This document shows, piece by piece, positions 7,443 through 16,300 of a stretch of DNA of 19,435 bases (position 1 is the first letter of the stretch; each line of letters opens with the position of its first letter). The position numbers were made by a program, and so were the translations under genes. Source of the DNA: JBAYJT01 sp041664965 (GTDB taxonomy: Bacteria > Pseudomonadota > Gammaproteobacteria > UBA9339); the NCBI GenBank assembly GCA_041664965.1, contig JBAYJT010000031.1:1-19435 (forward strand), given 5' to 3'. The notes under the pieces were generated by a model. The model was not told the DNA's origin, made no database searches, and saw nothing but the letters and a program-made list of their open reading frames with translations.

Positions 7443-8483
7443 TTAAACATACCAACCAAAAAGCATCTTGCTATCTTCAAAAGGCGATACACTCGATTGC
7501 TTTTCTATTCCGTTGTTATTGCTGATTAGAATTTGCACAGTGCTTCCCGCGTGCTTACTGCAATAATAGGCTGTAATCCGAGCAGCTAAATCTAAATCTT
7601 CATCGCCTTGGATTTCTCCATCCAAAAGCACTACAGGACCTTTATGGCTAGAACTACGCAAATTTAAAAATTTATTACTATATTTTTCCAAAAAGGCATT
7701 ATCAATTTCATCTCGTCCAACGATGAGCTTAAAATAAGGCTTGGGACGAATATGTCGCCCAATCATTAGAAGAGCCACATCATCCAAGTTATAATCTTTA
7801 TGACCACGCGCCTGCCAAAGATCACGCAATCGTCTGGTATAATTAGCATCAATAAGAAAACAGCAACCACCTGATGGTTGAGCATATTCCGTAATGCCAT
7901 ATTTTTTAACTAACTCCACCTGCTTAGCACGACTCCGCCCACTAATATCCCCTAAAAGTTCACGATTCACCCAACCTTCTCTCTCGGGCAAAGTAGGAGC
8001 TAAAAGTTTGGCAGAAAGTGGACGAAGCAAACGGTCTTCCAAACCAGAATCTCTTGCTACAACAGGTAACATGTGCTTAAGCTGAGACTTTGGCCTTTGC
8101 CCCATTACTTCTCCCGTAATCACAAAATCGAAGCTATGCTCCCTCATCCATTGCAATGCCTTGCTTAACATGAAAATTTTACAATCTAAACAGGGATTTA
8201 AGTGCGCGCCATAGCCATGCTTGGGATTTATAACAATTGGTTTGTAATCCTCGCTAACATCAACCACATGCAATGGAATACCTAACAAATCTGCCGTTCT
8301 TTTAGCATTATACTGCTCTCTCTCCGCGCCTTTCCTGCATTTTATGGAAGAGAGCAAATCCCCGCAAAAACCCGTAAAAAAATTAATGCCCTCCACATGA
8401 ATTCCCTGATCTAAAATCATCTTAGCCGCTAGCATAGAATCTAAACCACCTGATATAAGCGCCAACGCTTTATACTTTTTCAT
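7443..8483 (-). CDS. PP-loop ATPase, probable tRNA thiolation enzyme (ThiI/MnmA-like)
   Basis: The 346-residue protein opens with KALALISGGLDSMLAAKMI, the PP-loop SGGxDS motif (11-16) of enzymes that adenylate a tRNA uridine before sulfur transfer. NPCLDC (96-101, Cys98 and Cys101) resembles the MnmA cysteine motif, and a second cysteine pair lies in SGGCCFLID (205-212). The C-terminal part from about 235 (LMIGRHIRPKPYFKLIVGRDEIDNAFLEKY) resembles the RNA-binding NFACT-R-type domain known in fusions with such PP-loop enzymes; this part of the call is less certain. Sequences of this kind are often labelled tRNA methyltransferase or thiamine biosynthesis protein. The substrate position in tRNA is unknown to me. 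The start ATG abuts the pilX stop (TAA then ATG), with gaggaaa as ribosome-binding site, so translation is probably coupled. Confidence 0.8.
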   Translation of the reverse strand: MKKYKALALISGGLDSMLAAKMILDQGIHVEGINFFTGFCGDLLSSIKCRKGAEREQYNAKRTADLLGIPLHVVDVSEDYKPIVINPKHGYGAHLNPCLDCKIFMLSKALQWMREHSFDFVITGEVMGQRPKSQLKHMLPVVARDSGLEDRLLRPLSAKLLAPTLPEREGWVNRELLGDISGRSRAKQVELVKKYGITEYAQPSGGCCFLIDANYTRRLRDLWQARGHKDYNLDDVALLMIGRHIRPKPYFKLIVGRDEIDNAFLEKYSNKFLNLRSSSHKGPVVLLDGEIQGDEDLDLAARITAYYCSKHAGSTVQILISNNNGIEKQSSVSPFEDSKMLFGWYV

Positions 8484-8900
8484 TTAAATTTCCTCGCTAT
8501 CAAAAATACGCCAAGCTTGCCGACCTGGTGCAACTATAGAATTCGGTGGGCATTTAGAAACATCTGCATTTGTAACAAAAAAACTGTGAAGCAATGCTTC
8601 CGCTGTACCCAATTGTTTAGCAACCGTAATTCGAAAAAAATTCACACCAGGACAATCCGAACTAGAATATTCCAAATCCACCTCTCGCGGCAACCGACCA
8701 GTCTTAGCTATACTCTGCTCTACCGCGTAAATTCTAGCTTCTGCCTCTGCCAAGACTGAATTTTGTTCTAAAAATGCCGTCGCCATTTTATTTTGTAGCA
8801 AACTAGTTTGCATAGAACTTATAACCAAAGCCGTCAAAATAACAGTAAAAATTAAAGCTACCAATAAGGCTGAACCGTCACTTTTAGAATAAGTTTGCAT
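8484..8900 (-). CDS. pilX: Minor pilin PilX-like protein
   Basis: The 138-residue product has a short leader (MQTYSKSDG), then SALLVALIFTVILTALVISS, the hydrophobic helix of a type IV prepilin, cleaved probably after Gly9. As in PilX/GspK-type minor pilins there is no Glu at mature position 5. The remainder is small and carries two cysteines (SSDCPG and SKCPP) that could form the loop disulfide typical of pilins. PilX proteins join the pilus tip complex that primes pilus assembly. It follows pilW by 7 bases and abuts the PP-loop gene. It is somewhat shorter than many PilX proteins. Confidence 0.8.
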   Translation of the reverse strand: MQTYSKSDGSALLVALIFTVILTALVISSMQTSLLQNKMATAFLEQNSVLAEAEARIYAVEQSIAKTGRLPREVDLEYSSSDCPGVNFFRITVAKQLGTAEALLHSFFVTNADVSKCPPNSIVAPGRQAWRIFDSEEI

Positions 8901-8907
8901 GCAATTT

Positions 8908-9852
8908 TTAACCTAATCTGCCTCTAATAGCTGCGTATATTTCCAGATTATCTATATCACCCAGATTGGATCGCAGCTGCAAAGTAATTTTTACGCTCTT
9001 AACCCTAATCCAAGCTTTTAAATTATCCACTTCCGCGGCAGTCAAATAATTATCTATAACACCTCTTCCTTTTAAGTCAATACCGTAGCGAATTTGCATG
9101 GAATTCACACCGCCCAAGACCTCTTCTTTATTGCCGCGATTTATAACTTCATACAAACTATAAAGTGGCGCCCCTTTGACATCAAAACTCCCTGAATCCC
9201 CGATAAAATAGGCAATTTCAGTAAAACTACCAACTTCCGGCTGCTCTTTGACGGCATAGTTGTATCTCAACTTTTCATCGTTTTGCAATGTAATAACTTG
9301 CCCACCCGTTTCTTTAGAGGTAAATAATTCGGCGTTTTGGCAAGTAGAAAGAAGCAACACCTTGTTACTTGGCGTTGCCGGATTAGCAGCCACAAGAAAG
9401 CTGCTACCTACAACTGAGTCGTAAGTGCGCGTTACGCTAGATGCTGCACTTTGAACAACAAGTATATCATTACCAGGAATGATCTTGTCTTGCAAATAGG
9501 CCGGTGGGTATTGGCTAGTAAAACCACGTAGACTATTTTCTGCTGTAAAATTAAATAGGGCCGAGGCATGTTCAGTGTAATGTTTAGCTTTTTGTAAATC
9601 TTGCAACCTAGCGCAACCAGCATAGCCAGCACTGCGTATATTGTTAACTAGAATTTGCGTAGCAACGCGAATATTTTCGGCTCTCTCAGCTAGATCTGCT
9701 TGTTTTCGATAAGCACTGTTGGTAGTTAAATAAACTTGGAACAGAGAAGCGATAAGAACAAAACTAAGCACGCAAGCTACGAGTAACTCCAACATTCCAA
9801 AGCCACCCTGCCGAACTAAACCTCCCTGCTTTAGGCAGGTAGGCTTAAGCAT
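8908..9852 (-). CDS. pilW: Minor pilin PilW
   Basis: The 314-residue product carries a type III prepilin signal, RQGG then FGMLELLVACVLSFVLIAS. Cleavage falls after Gly17, and Glu22 is the conserved residue at mature position 5. The large C-terminal globular domain has the usual PilW style (IRSAGYAGC, NDILVVQSA, CQNAELF). PilW is part of the minor pilin complex at the pilus tip. The start overlaps the end of pilV by 8 bases. The first residues (MLKPTCLKQGG) are encoded by a small palindrome, cctgc-tttag-gcagg (9825-9839), so the leader may have been remodelled by a short repeat. Confidence 0.88.
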   Translation of the reverse strand: MLKPTCLKQGGLVRQGGFGMLELLVACVLSFVLIASLFQVYLTTNSAYRKQADLAERAENIRVATQILVNNIRSAGYAGCARLQDLQKAKHYTEHASALFNFTAENSLRGFTSQYPPAYLQDKIIPGNDILVVQSAASSVTRTYDSVVGSSFLVAANPATPSNKVLLLSTCQNAELFTSKETGGQVITLQNDEKLRYNYAVKEQPEVGSFTEIAYFIGDSGSFDVKGAPLYSLYEVINRGNKEEVLGGVNSMQIRYGIDLKGRGVIDNYLTAAEVDNLKAWIRVKSVKITLQLRSNLGDIDNLEIYAAIRGRLG

Positions 9853-10180
9853 TATGATTCACGGCTTCCGTTGCAAGACAACTTGGTTTCAGCGCGCGCC
9901 CGCGCCAACAGAGGGTAATTTTATATAAATTCGTAGCAATATTTTGATAGTTAGAATTGGATTCTGGTAGATAAGAAAAATTAGAGCGCTGCCAATCATT
10001 AAATTCTACTTTTCCAACACCAGCGGCAAAACGCTCGCTAATATTAATCAGACGCGATGCCGCAACGCTACGCAAATATGCATCGTGTTGTTGCACTAAA
10101 GCTAATTCTTCGGCAGCAATGATCCCTAAACATACTCCGCCCAAAATAAATGTAGCAATTAAAACTTCTAAAAGGCTCAT
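9845..10180 (-). CDS. pilV: PilV-like minor pilin, apparently without its leader peptide
   Basis: The 111-residue frame begins MSLLEVLIATFILGGVCLGI, which is exactly where a PilV prepilin would start after cleavage (Gly then Met/Phe-Ser-Leu-Leu-Glu). The codon before the ATG is GGC (Gly), as expected of a cleavage site, but an in-frame TAG stands three codons upstream of the ATG. No ordinary start codon lies between them, so no charged leader can be encoded unless the ATA at 10184-10186 serves as start. The protein is also short for PilV. Immediately upstream is a dispersed repeat (10198-10252). It overlaps pilW by 8 bases. Either the gene is damaged at its 5' end or it starts unusually. Confidence 0.7.
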   Translation of the reverse strand: MSLLEVLIATFILGGVCLGIIAAEELALVQQHDAYLRSVAASRLINISERFAAGVGKVEFNDWQRSNFSYLPESNSNYQNIATNLYKITLCWRGRALKPSCLATEAVNHNA

Positions 10181-10197
10181 GCCTATTCCCTACAAAA

Positions 10198-10252
10198 ACC
10201 ACAAAAACATGTCTACGGACTTTCCTTATTTTTCAACGAGTTACAATTTTAA
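10198..10252. repeat. 55-bp direct repeat, copy A (acatgtctacgg core)
   Basis: By hand alignment this matches 12529-12583 at 44 of 55 positions without gaps. The 15 bases aaaacatgtctacgg are identical, and a second conserved block reads caa-gagtta. Copy A sits directly upstream of pilV. Confidence 0.7.
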
Positions 10253-10287
10253 TTTCGGTTCCCAACCAAGCAAATACCCTTCCCCTC

Positions 10288-10319
10288 AATTCATCATTCA
10301 TAATTCATAATTCACAATT
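10288..10319. repeat. 32-bp AT-rich repeat, copy 1
   Basis: The reverse complement matches 19109-19140 at 30 of 32 positions. The unit is built from nested attcat/atgaat words. It lies just beyond the galU stop. Confidence 0.75.
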
Positions 10320-10325
10320 TTCCTT

Positions 10326-11237
10326 TCATCTTGCACAGCAACAATTACTAGCAACAAGCTCGTGTGCTAATTTATGTAAGTATTTTTCAAACTTTTCGCC
10401 AACTTCTGGATGCTTTCTAGCATAAGCAATAGTCGCTTCCAAATAGCCTAATTTAGTACCACAATCATAGCGCGTGCCAGAAAATAAATGCGCCCGCATT
10501 TTTTCTTTCTTCAACAAAGCCGCGATGCCGTCTGTGAGTTGAATTTCACCAATAGCACCAGATTGTGTCCTTTCCAATAAAGCAAAAATACTAGATGGCA
10601 AAATATAACGTCCAACAACAGCCATATTCGACGGCGCTTTGTCTGCTTTTGGCTTTTCCACTATCTTGCTTATAGGAGGAGATTGTAAAACATTTCCGTC
10701 TAGTGCCACAATACCGTATTTTTCAGTTTCATTTGGCAAAACTTCTTGAATAGCTAAAACGCCATCTCCCGTACGCTCATAGACGTCTACCATTTGTTTT
10801 AAGCAGGGATTCGCGCCGCCATCTATCAAATCATCAGCTAAAATCACAGCAAACGGCTCATCACCAACGACGTCTTTAGCGCATAAAACCGCATGACCTA
10901 AGCCCAGCGGATTATGTTGACGTACATAAACGCAAGAAACTCCTTTGGGTAAGATTTCGCGTACTAATTTGAGCATTTCCGTTTTACCGTTTTCTTCTAA
11001 CTTAGATTCCAACTCAAAATTAGTATCAAAATGATCTTCAATAGCGCGCTTACTATAACTTGTAACAAAAATAAGTTGAGTAATACCCGCTGCCACAGCT
11101 TCTTCGGCCGCATATTGAATTAGCGGCTTATCCACTATAGGCAACATTTCCTTGGGGTTTGCTTTAGTGGCCGGCAAAAAGCGTGTACCTAAACCCGCTA
11201 CTGGAAAAACTGCTTTACGAATTTTTGTTGTTTTCAT
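10326..11237 (-). CDS. galU: UTP--glucose-1-phosphate uridylyltransferase
   Basis: GalU makes UDP-glucose from UTP and glucose 1-phosphate, feeding LPS and other surface glycans in the cytoplasm. The product begins MKTTKIRKAVFPVAGLGTRF and continues LPATKANPKEMLPIVDKPLI, the nucleotide-binding signature of the family. VILADDLID and IVEKPKADKAPSNMAVVGRYI are also canonical. The 303-residue length is normal. The ATG at 11237 overlaps the stop of the ATPase gene as ATGA and has ggag nine bases ahead; an open extension to 11264 adds nine residues not seen in the family. The C-terminus ends in a cysteine run (SNCCCAR), which is unusual. A glycosyltransferase gene lies two genes upstream in the same strand run. 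Confidence 0.95.
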   Translation of the reverse strand: MKTTKIRKAVFPVAGLGTRFLPATKANPKEMLPIVDKPLIQYAAEEAVAAGITQLIFVTSYSKRAIEDHFDTNFELESKLEENGKTEMLKLVREILPKGVSCVYVRQHNPLGLGHAVLCAKDVVGDEPFAVILADDLIDGGANPCLKQMVDVYERTGDGVLAIQEVLPNETEKYGIVALDGNVLQSPPISKIVEKPKADKAPSNMAVVGRYILPSSIFALLERTQSGAIGEIQLTDGIAALLKKEKMRAHLFSGTRYDCGTKLGYLEATIAYARKHPEVGEKFEKYLHKLAHELVASNCCCAR

Positions 11238-12415
11238 TGATTGATGCTCCATAGTTCTTGCCAAGGCAAAGCATAAATTCTATCTGCCAACTTTAACTTA
11301 TGAGGGGTTGTGCAAATAATATACGCTTCTTTAACATTATCGTATTCCGCTAAAAATGTCTGCAAATGCTTAGCGTCATATAAATTCGGAGTAGCGGTTA
11401 GCTTAACCTCTATAGGTATAAGCTGATCTGGAAAATTCACAACCCAATCAACTTCGTTACCGTAGACATCTCGCCAAAAGTGAACCTTAGCACGTTTGTT
11501 CACCAAATTTATTAAACGCAACAACTCCAATCCAACAAATTGCTCTAACAAAGAACCTAAATGTTGCTGCGGTGGATTTATACCTTCGTTAGCACTTATA
11601 CGCCGTACCCCTAGATCAAAAAAAAGATATTTTGGTGTTTGTAACAAGCGCCGCCTAGTTTTCGTATGCGTTAATGGCTCTATACGCTCTGCCACTAAAC
11701 AATCTTCCAAAATTTGATAATATGCTGCAATCGTTGTATGTGCCACACCAATTTGCTGTGACAATTTACGAAAATTCACTAGCTGTCCCGATTCAGCCGC
11801 TGCTAGTTCTAAAAATCTAGCAAAAAAAGCTACATTTCGAACCAACGCTTCAGCTCGTATTTCTTGATCTAGATAAATCTCAGTATAGTCAGCTAAATCT
11901 GTTTCTTTATTTTCATAATTCTCTTGCAAAACAATCCCTGGCAAAGAACCATACATTAATAAATCATCCAAAACTAATTTTTCCGAAGGTAATTCAGGTA
12001 TAGCAAGAGGGGTAAGCTTTAGTGAAGCCACTCTCCCTGGAAGCAAGTTGATTTTCCCTGGGGTTTTTAGCTTACGAGCAGAAGAACCCGTTAAAATAAA
12101 TTGGATCTTTTTATGGTCTATAAAATCCTGCGCCAAATCTAAAGTTTCAGGGATTTTTTGAACCTCATCAATAATTACTAATGGTGGTTTTTCCTTCCGT
12201 TCGCCTAAAGCTTCAAGTTCACCATGCAGTAACGCAATATTTTTCTCAAAGCGCTGCCGAATGTGTGGCAAAGCAAAGGAAATCGATAAATCTGGTTTAA
12301 GCTGCTCCAGTAAAGTGGTTTTTCCCGTTTGCCGCGCGCCTAATAGCAAAATACTTTTGCCACGCTGCAAAGTGCTCCTAATGTTCCCTTCAATTTTGCG
12401 CGATAAGTAATTCAT
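11234..12415 (-). CDS. AAA ATPase with DUF4143 C-terminal domain
   Basis: This is a member of the widespread AAA_14/DUF4143 family, whose role is unsettled and which often behaves as accessory or mobile. From the ATG at 12415 it has 393 residues. Walker A is GARQTGKTT (26-34), Walker B is LVIIDE (79-84), and TGSSARKL (109-116) is the sensor typical of the family. A winged-helix-like segment (FRKLSQQIGVAHTTIAAYYQILE) follows. The C-terminus carries NEVDWVVN and LIPIEVK, a spacing that fits a PD-(D/E)xK nuclease-like fold. A longer frame to 12475 would be translated through the palindromes upstream (MLQNIIFWMTNTPKCGILES); I prefer the ATG at 12415, which has ggag close before it. It sits between a glycosyltransferase and galU, is joined to galU by ATGA, and looks inserted into that run. 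Confidence 0.88.
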   Translation of the reverse strand: MNYLSRKIEGNIRSTLQRGKSILLLGARQTGKTTLLEQLKPDLSISFALPHIRQRFEKNIALLHGELEALGERKEKPPLVIIDEVQKIPETLDLAQDFIDHKKIQFILTGSSARKLKTPGKINLLPGRVASLKLTPLAIPELPSEKLVLDDLLMYGSLPGIVLQENYENKETDLADYTEIYLDQEIRAEALVRNVAFFARFLELAAAESGQLVNFRKLSQQIGVAHTTIAAYYQILEDCLVAERIEPLTHTKTRRRLLQTPKYLFFDLGVRRISANEGINPPQQHLGSLLEQFVGLELLRLINLVNKRAKVHFWRDVYGNEVDWVVNFPDQLIPIEVKLTATPNLYDAKHLQTFLAEYDNVKEAYIICTTPHKLKLADRIYALPWQELWSINQ

Positions 12416-12417
12416 AG

Positions 12418-12503
12418 ACTCCAAAATACCACATTTTGGAGTGTTTGTCATCCAAAATATGATATTTTGGAGCATTCACACTCCAAAATCCCGTATTTTG
12501 GAG
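12418..12503. promoter_or_regulatory. Three palindromes with exact 31-bp centre spacing, candidate operator array
   Basis: The palindromes are actccaaaat-5-attttggagt (12418-12442), tccaaaatat-1-atattttgga (12451-12471) and ctccaaaat-5-attttggag (12481-12503). Their centres are at 12430, 12461 and 12492, two intervals of exactly 31 bp or about three helical turns. That places them on one face of the DNA. The array ends 2 bases before the preferred ATPase start. The ggag of the nearest palindrome is also the likely ribosome-binding site, so an RNA hairpin there would hide it. Confidence 0.7.
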
Positions 12504-12528
12504 CGTAGAGAATGAGCACGCCCGTTCT

Positions 12529-12583
12529 ACCACGAAAACATGTCTACGGGTTTTCCTTTAAAATCAATGAGTTATATTTTAAA
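12529..12583. repeat. 55-bp direct repeat, copy B
   Basis: This is the partner of 10198-10252 (44 of 55 identical). Copy B also contains a 9-bp inverted repeat, ctttaaaat (12556-12564) with attttaaag (12576-12584), which could end transcription of the glycosyltransferase gene. It lies directly after the glycosyltransferase stop at 12588 on the minus strand. Confidence 0.65.
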
Positions 12584-12587
12584 GTAC

Positions 12588-13388
12588 TCATTCCTGCAAT
12601 CTCTTGATGAGCTTGGCGTAATTATTACAATTCTCTTTATTCTCATAATTAGCTGGATGCCAAAGATGTAGTACAGCTGTAGCAAAATGACCATCTTTGC
12701 GCTTTAAACCTTTCTTTAGCATTCGAATTACTAAGTCTGAATCTTCATAACCCCAACCGCGATAATCTTCATCGAAGCCTTGTACAGCAAAAAAATCCTT
12801 GCGCCAAATGCCTAAATTGCAAGATTTAGCCCCACGCCAAACATCACACCGGAGCTTACGTAGCCATGGAAATGGCAAATAAAACAATGCCCAAAATTTG
12901 CTTATTTGGCCACATAGGCGCGCCAAAGCCCAGCGCCACTTTCCCCAGCTATAAATCGGCAAGTTCTGCTCGAGCACTTTAGCTGTGAACTTTTGGCTTA
13001 AAAGCACACGATTTCCTACGACAAAATAATTTTTCTCAGCAAGTTGTCTATGCCGACGAATAAAAGAAATCTGCGGAACCGTGTCGCCATCCAGAAAAAC
13101 CAAATAGTCCCCTCGAGCTTTCCGCGCAGCTTTGTTTCTGATAGTTCCAGCTCGAAAACCCTCGTGTTCATGCCAAACGTGGCTTAACGAATATGGCAAA
13201 GTTTTACGCAAATCCTTCAAAAGCATTTCTGTCTTTTTATCAGAACCATCATCCGCCACTACAACCTCTAAACTATCGCCAACATCTTGGTTAGCCAACG
13301 CTTGCAAAACCAATGCCAAAGCATCCGGACGATTATAAGTCGAAACAATAACCGAAAAGTATATTTGCGTAGCCTCTAGGTTTTTCAC
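12588..13388 (-). CDS. Family 2 glycosyltransferase
   Basis: The 266-residue protein has the GT-A pattern: FSVIVSTYNRPDALALVLQA at 11-30, VVADDGSD (43-50) for nucleotide-sugar binding, FLDGDTVP (98-105) as the metal-binding DxD-like site, and GWGYEDSDLVIRM (211-223) with the likely catalytic ED of the galactosyltransferase-type C-terminal part. HLWHP (241-245) is also common there. There is no membrane anchor. It probably transfers a sugar to a surface glycan; donor and acceptor cannot be read from sequence. The start codon is GTG and overlaps the mfd stop as GTGA, so translation is coupled to mfd. Confidence 0.87.
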   Translation of the reverse strand: MKNLEATQIYFSVIVSTYNRPDALALVLQALANQDVGDSLEVVVADDGSDKKTEMLLKDLRKTLPYSLSHVWHEHEGFRAGTIRNKAARKARGDYLVFLDGDTVPQISFIRRHRQLAEKNYFVVGNRVLLSQKFTAKVLEQNLPIYSWGKWRWALARLCGQISKFWALFYLPFPWLRKLRCDVWRGAKSCNLGIWRKDFFAVQGFDEDYRGWGYEDSDLVIRMLKKGLKRKDGHFATAVLHLWHPANYENKENCNNYAKLIKRLQE

Positions 13389-16300
13389 TTCTTTATTTCT
13401 CCAAGCAACATCTTTAAAAACTCAATCAAATCTGCTGCCAAAGGTTGTTTTATTGCAAATTCTAGTTTATTTCCCTTCTTCAGCCTATAAATATGCGGGT
13501 TTTTTTGTACCAAATTAAGTATTTTTTTAACATCCACATTTGGCTCTAAAGCAAATTCCACGAAACCTTTACTAAAATCCGCCGCTATTTTGCTAACACC
13601 CAGCGGCTCTGCAGTAAGCCTAATTTCTGCTATGGCAAAAAAATTCTTGGCTTCTTGAGGTAACAGACCAAAACGATCAATAAGCTCAACTTGTAAATTA
13701 TCTAATTCCGAAATACTTTTAGCATTGGCAATGCGTTTATAAAAAGTCAAACGAGTATTGATATCGAAAATGTACTGATCTGGAAAAAATGCCGGTATTT
13801 TCAAGTCTATTTCCGTAACAAATCTAGCAACCGCCTCATCAACATTAACTTCTTGACCATTTTTCAGCGCAGTAACTGCTCGTTCTAAGTATTCCAAATA
13901 AAGATCAAAACCAATCGTTGCCATCTGGCCGCTTTGCTCTTCTCCTAAAAGTTCCCCAGCTCCGCGAATTTCCAAATCATGTGTGGCTAAAACAAAACCA
14001 ACACCTAAATCTTCTCGTGACGCTAACGCATCTAGACGCTTTTTTGCATCTTCTGTAATAAATTTTCTCGATGGAATTAATAAATAAGCATAGGCCTGAT
14101 GGTGCGATCTACCTACGCGTCCGCGCAGTTGATGCAACTGAGCCAAACCAAAATGATCAGCACGATTGACAACAATGGTGTTTGCAGTTGGAATATCAAT
14201 GCCAGATTCAATAATTGTTGTACAAACCAGAACATTACTGCGTCTGTGATAAAAATCCGTCATCACATGTTCCAAATCGCGCTCACCCATTTGCCCATGT
14301 GCAACAACTATTCGGGCTTCTGGAACCAATTCGGCTAAATCGCGCGCCATTTTGCTTATAGTAGCTATATCATTATGTAAAAAATAGACTTGCCCGCCGC
14401 GTAAAATTTCGCGCAAAACAGCTTCGCGTATCACATAATTATTACGTTCTTGAATAAAAGTTTTAATAGCGAGTCTTCCTGGCGGTGGAGTAGCTATAAT
14501 TGAGAAATCTCGCGTTCCAGAAAGCGCCATGTTAAGCGTGCGCGGAATTGGAGTGGCCGTTAATGTCAAAACATCAACATTCGGACGTAAAGATTTTATA
14601 CGCTCTTTTTGCTTAACACCAAAACGATGTTCTTCGTCAATTACAAGCAAACCCAAATCTTTAAACAGCACATCTTTTTGCAGAAGCTTATGTGTACCGA
14701 TGACAATATCAATTGCTCCAGACATAAGCCCATCTAAAACGTGTTTTTGCTCTGCAGCGTTACAAAAACGCGAAAGCATACCGATTTTCACTGGCCAAGA
14801 TGCGAAGCGATCGCAAAAATTGTGATAATGCTGCTCGGCAAGCAAAGTTGTGGGCGTTAAGATCGCTACTTGTTTATTGTTTTCTACTGCTAGAAAAGCC
14901 GCTCGCATAGCAACTTCTGTTTTACCAAAACCAACATCACCGCAAATAAGTCGATCCATTAAGCGCGGCCTTGCCATATCGGCAATGGTTGCATCGATAG
15001 CTTTTTGCTGATCTTCCGTAACTTGAAATGGAAAATTAGCGGCAAATTTTTCATAATCAGCTTCGGGAAGATTAAACTTGTGCCCAATAGTATTTGCCCT
15101 TTTGGCATAAATATTTAAAAGCTCGGCAGCAATATCACGTATTTTATTTAAAACCGCACGCTTAGCTTTTTCCCATTGCGCTGTACCTAGTTTACTCAAT
15201 GGAGCATGTTCCGTATCACTACCGCCATATCTGCCAATTAAATGCAAAGAAGTAACTGGAACATAAAGCTTAGTCTGATCTGCATATTCAATAACTAAAA
15301 ATTCATTTTCTTCTTCACCCGCTTTAAGCTTTGTAAGCCCCAAATATCGACCAACACCGTGATCAACATGAACTACAGGAGCACCAACACTTAGTTCAGT
15401 TAAATTGCGTATTGCATTGTCTATAGCTTGCTCGGAGCGCTTACTGGATCGCCTCGGCGTGATGGCTTGCATACCAAAAAGCTGAGCTTCTGTAATAATA
15501 GCTATATAAAAGGAATCTTCCACAGGCAAATAACCGCCTTGATCGATTGGAGCTACACAAATCCCAATTTGCGCATCACTAGAACAAAACTCTTGCCAAC
15601 CACTAAAAACTGGCGGACAAACTTCTATTTTAGCTAAAACACTCCGCAAACTTTCTTGGCGACCTAGGGATTCAGCACAAAATAAAACTCTAACATCACC
15701 ATCTTTCCTGGATTTTTGGTTCTCGAAAAATTCTTTTAATTTAAACAATGGCTGACTAGCTTTGTGGTCAACTGTTAAATTGGGCAAAGAACTCGCCTTT
15801 TCATCAGTAAAAGTAATCTCCGGAAACTGCTTTAACATAGAATGCAGAGCATCTAGACTCAGAAATATTTCTTTAGGCGGAAGCAAAGGATGGCTTGTAT
15901 CATGACTCAACTGCTCATAGCGTTGTTTTACCTCTTGCCAAAAAGATCGAGAAGCAGCATCGATAGAATCATAATTAATAATCAAACTATCCTTGGGTAA
16001 AAAATCGCTTAGTTTCCCTAATTCATTGAAAAAAAGGCGCAAGTAATATTCAATTCCTGGAGCGCTTAAACCATTCGTTACGTTTTGATAAATCGGACAA
16101 TCACTTGGGTTGCCGGGAAAAATATTGCGCCAATTTTGCCGAAAAAGGCTGATGGATTCTGGTGCCAAGGAATATTCCTTGGCTGGTAAAAGCTGAATAC
16201 TTGCGACCTTATCATCAGAAAGCTGGCTATCTGGATCAAAAGTACGAATACTATCGACCTCATCATCAAAAAAATCTATGCGATATGGATTTGTAGAACC

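Noticed and set aside
12416..12475. Twenty-residue N-terminal extension of the ATPase
   Set aside because: It is encoded entirely by the palindromes and their spacers, and the ATG at 12415 has a ribosome-binding site and fits the family start.
12418..12503. CRISPR-like repeat array
   Set aside because: The repeated units are short palindromes with only 8-9 bases between them, too short for spacers, and no cas gene is near.
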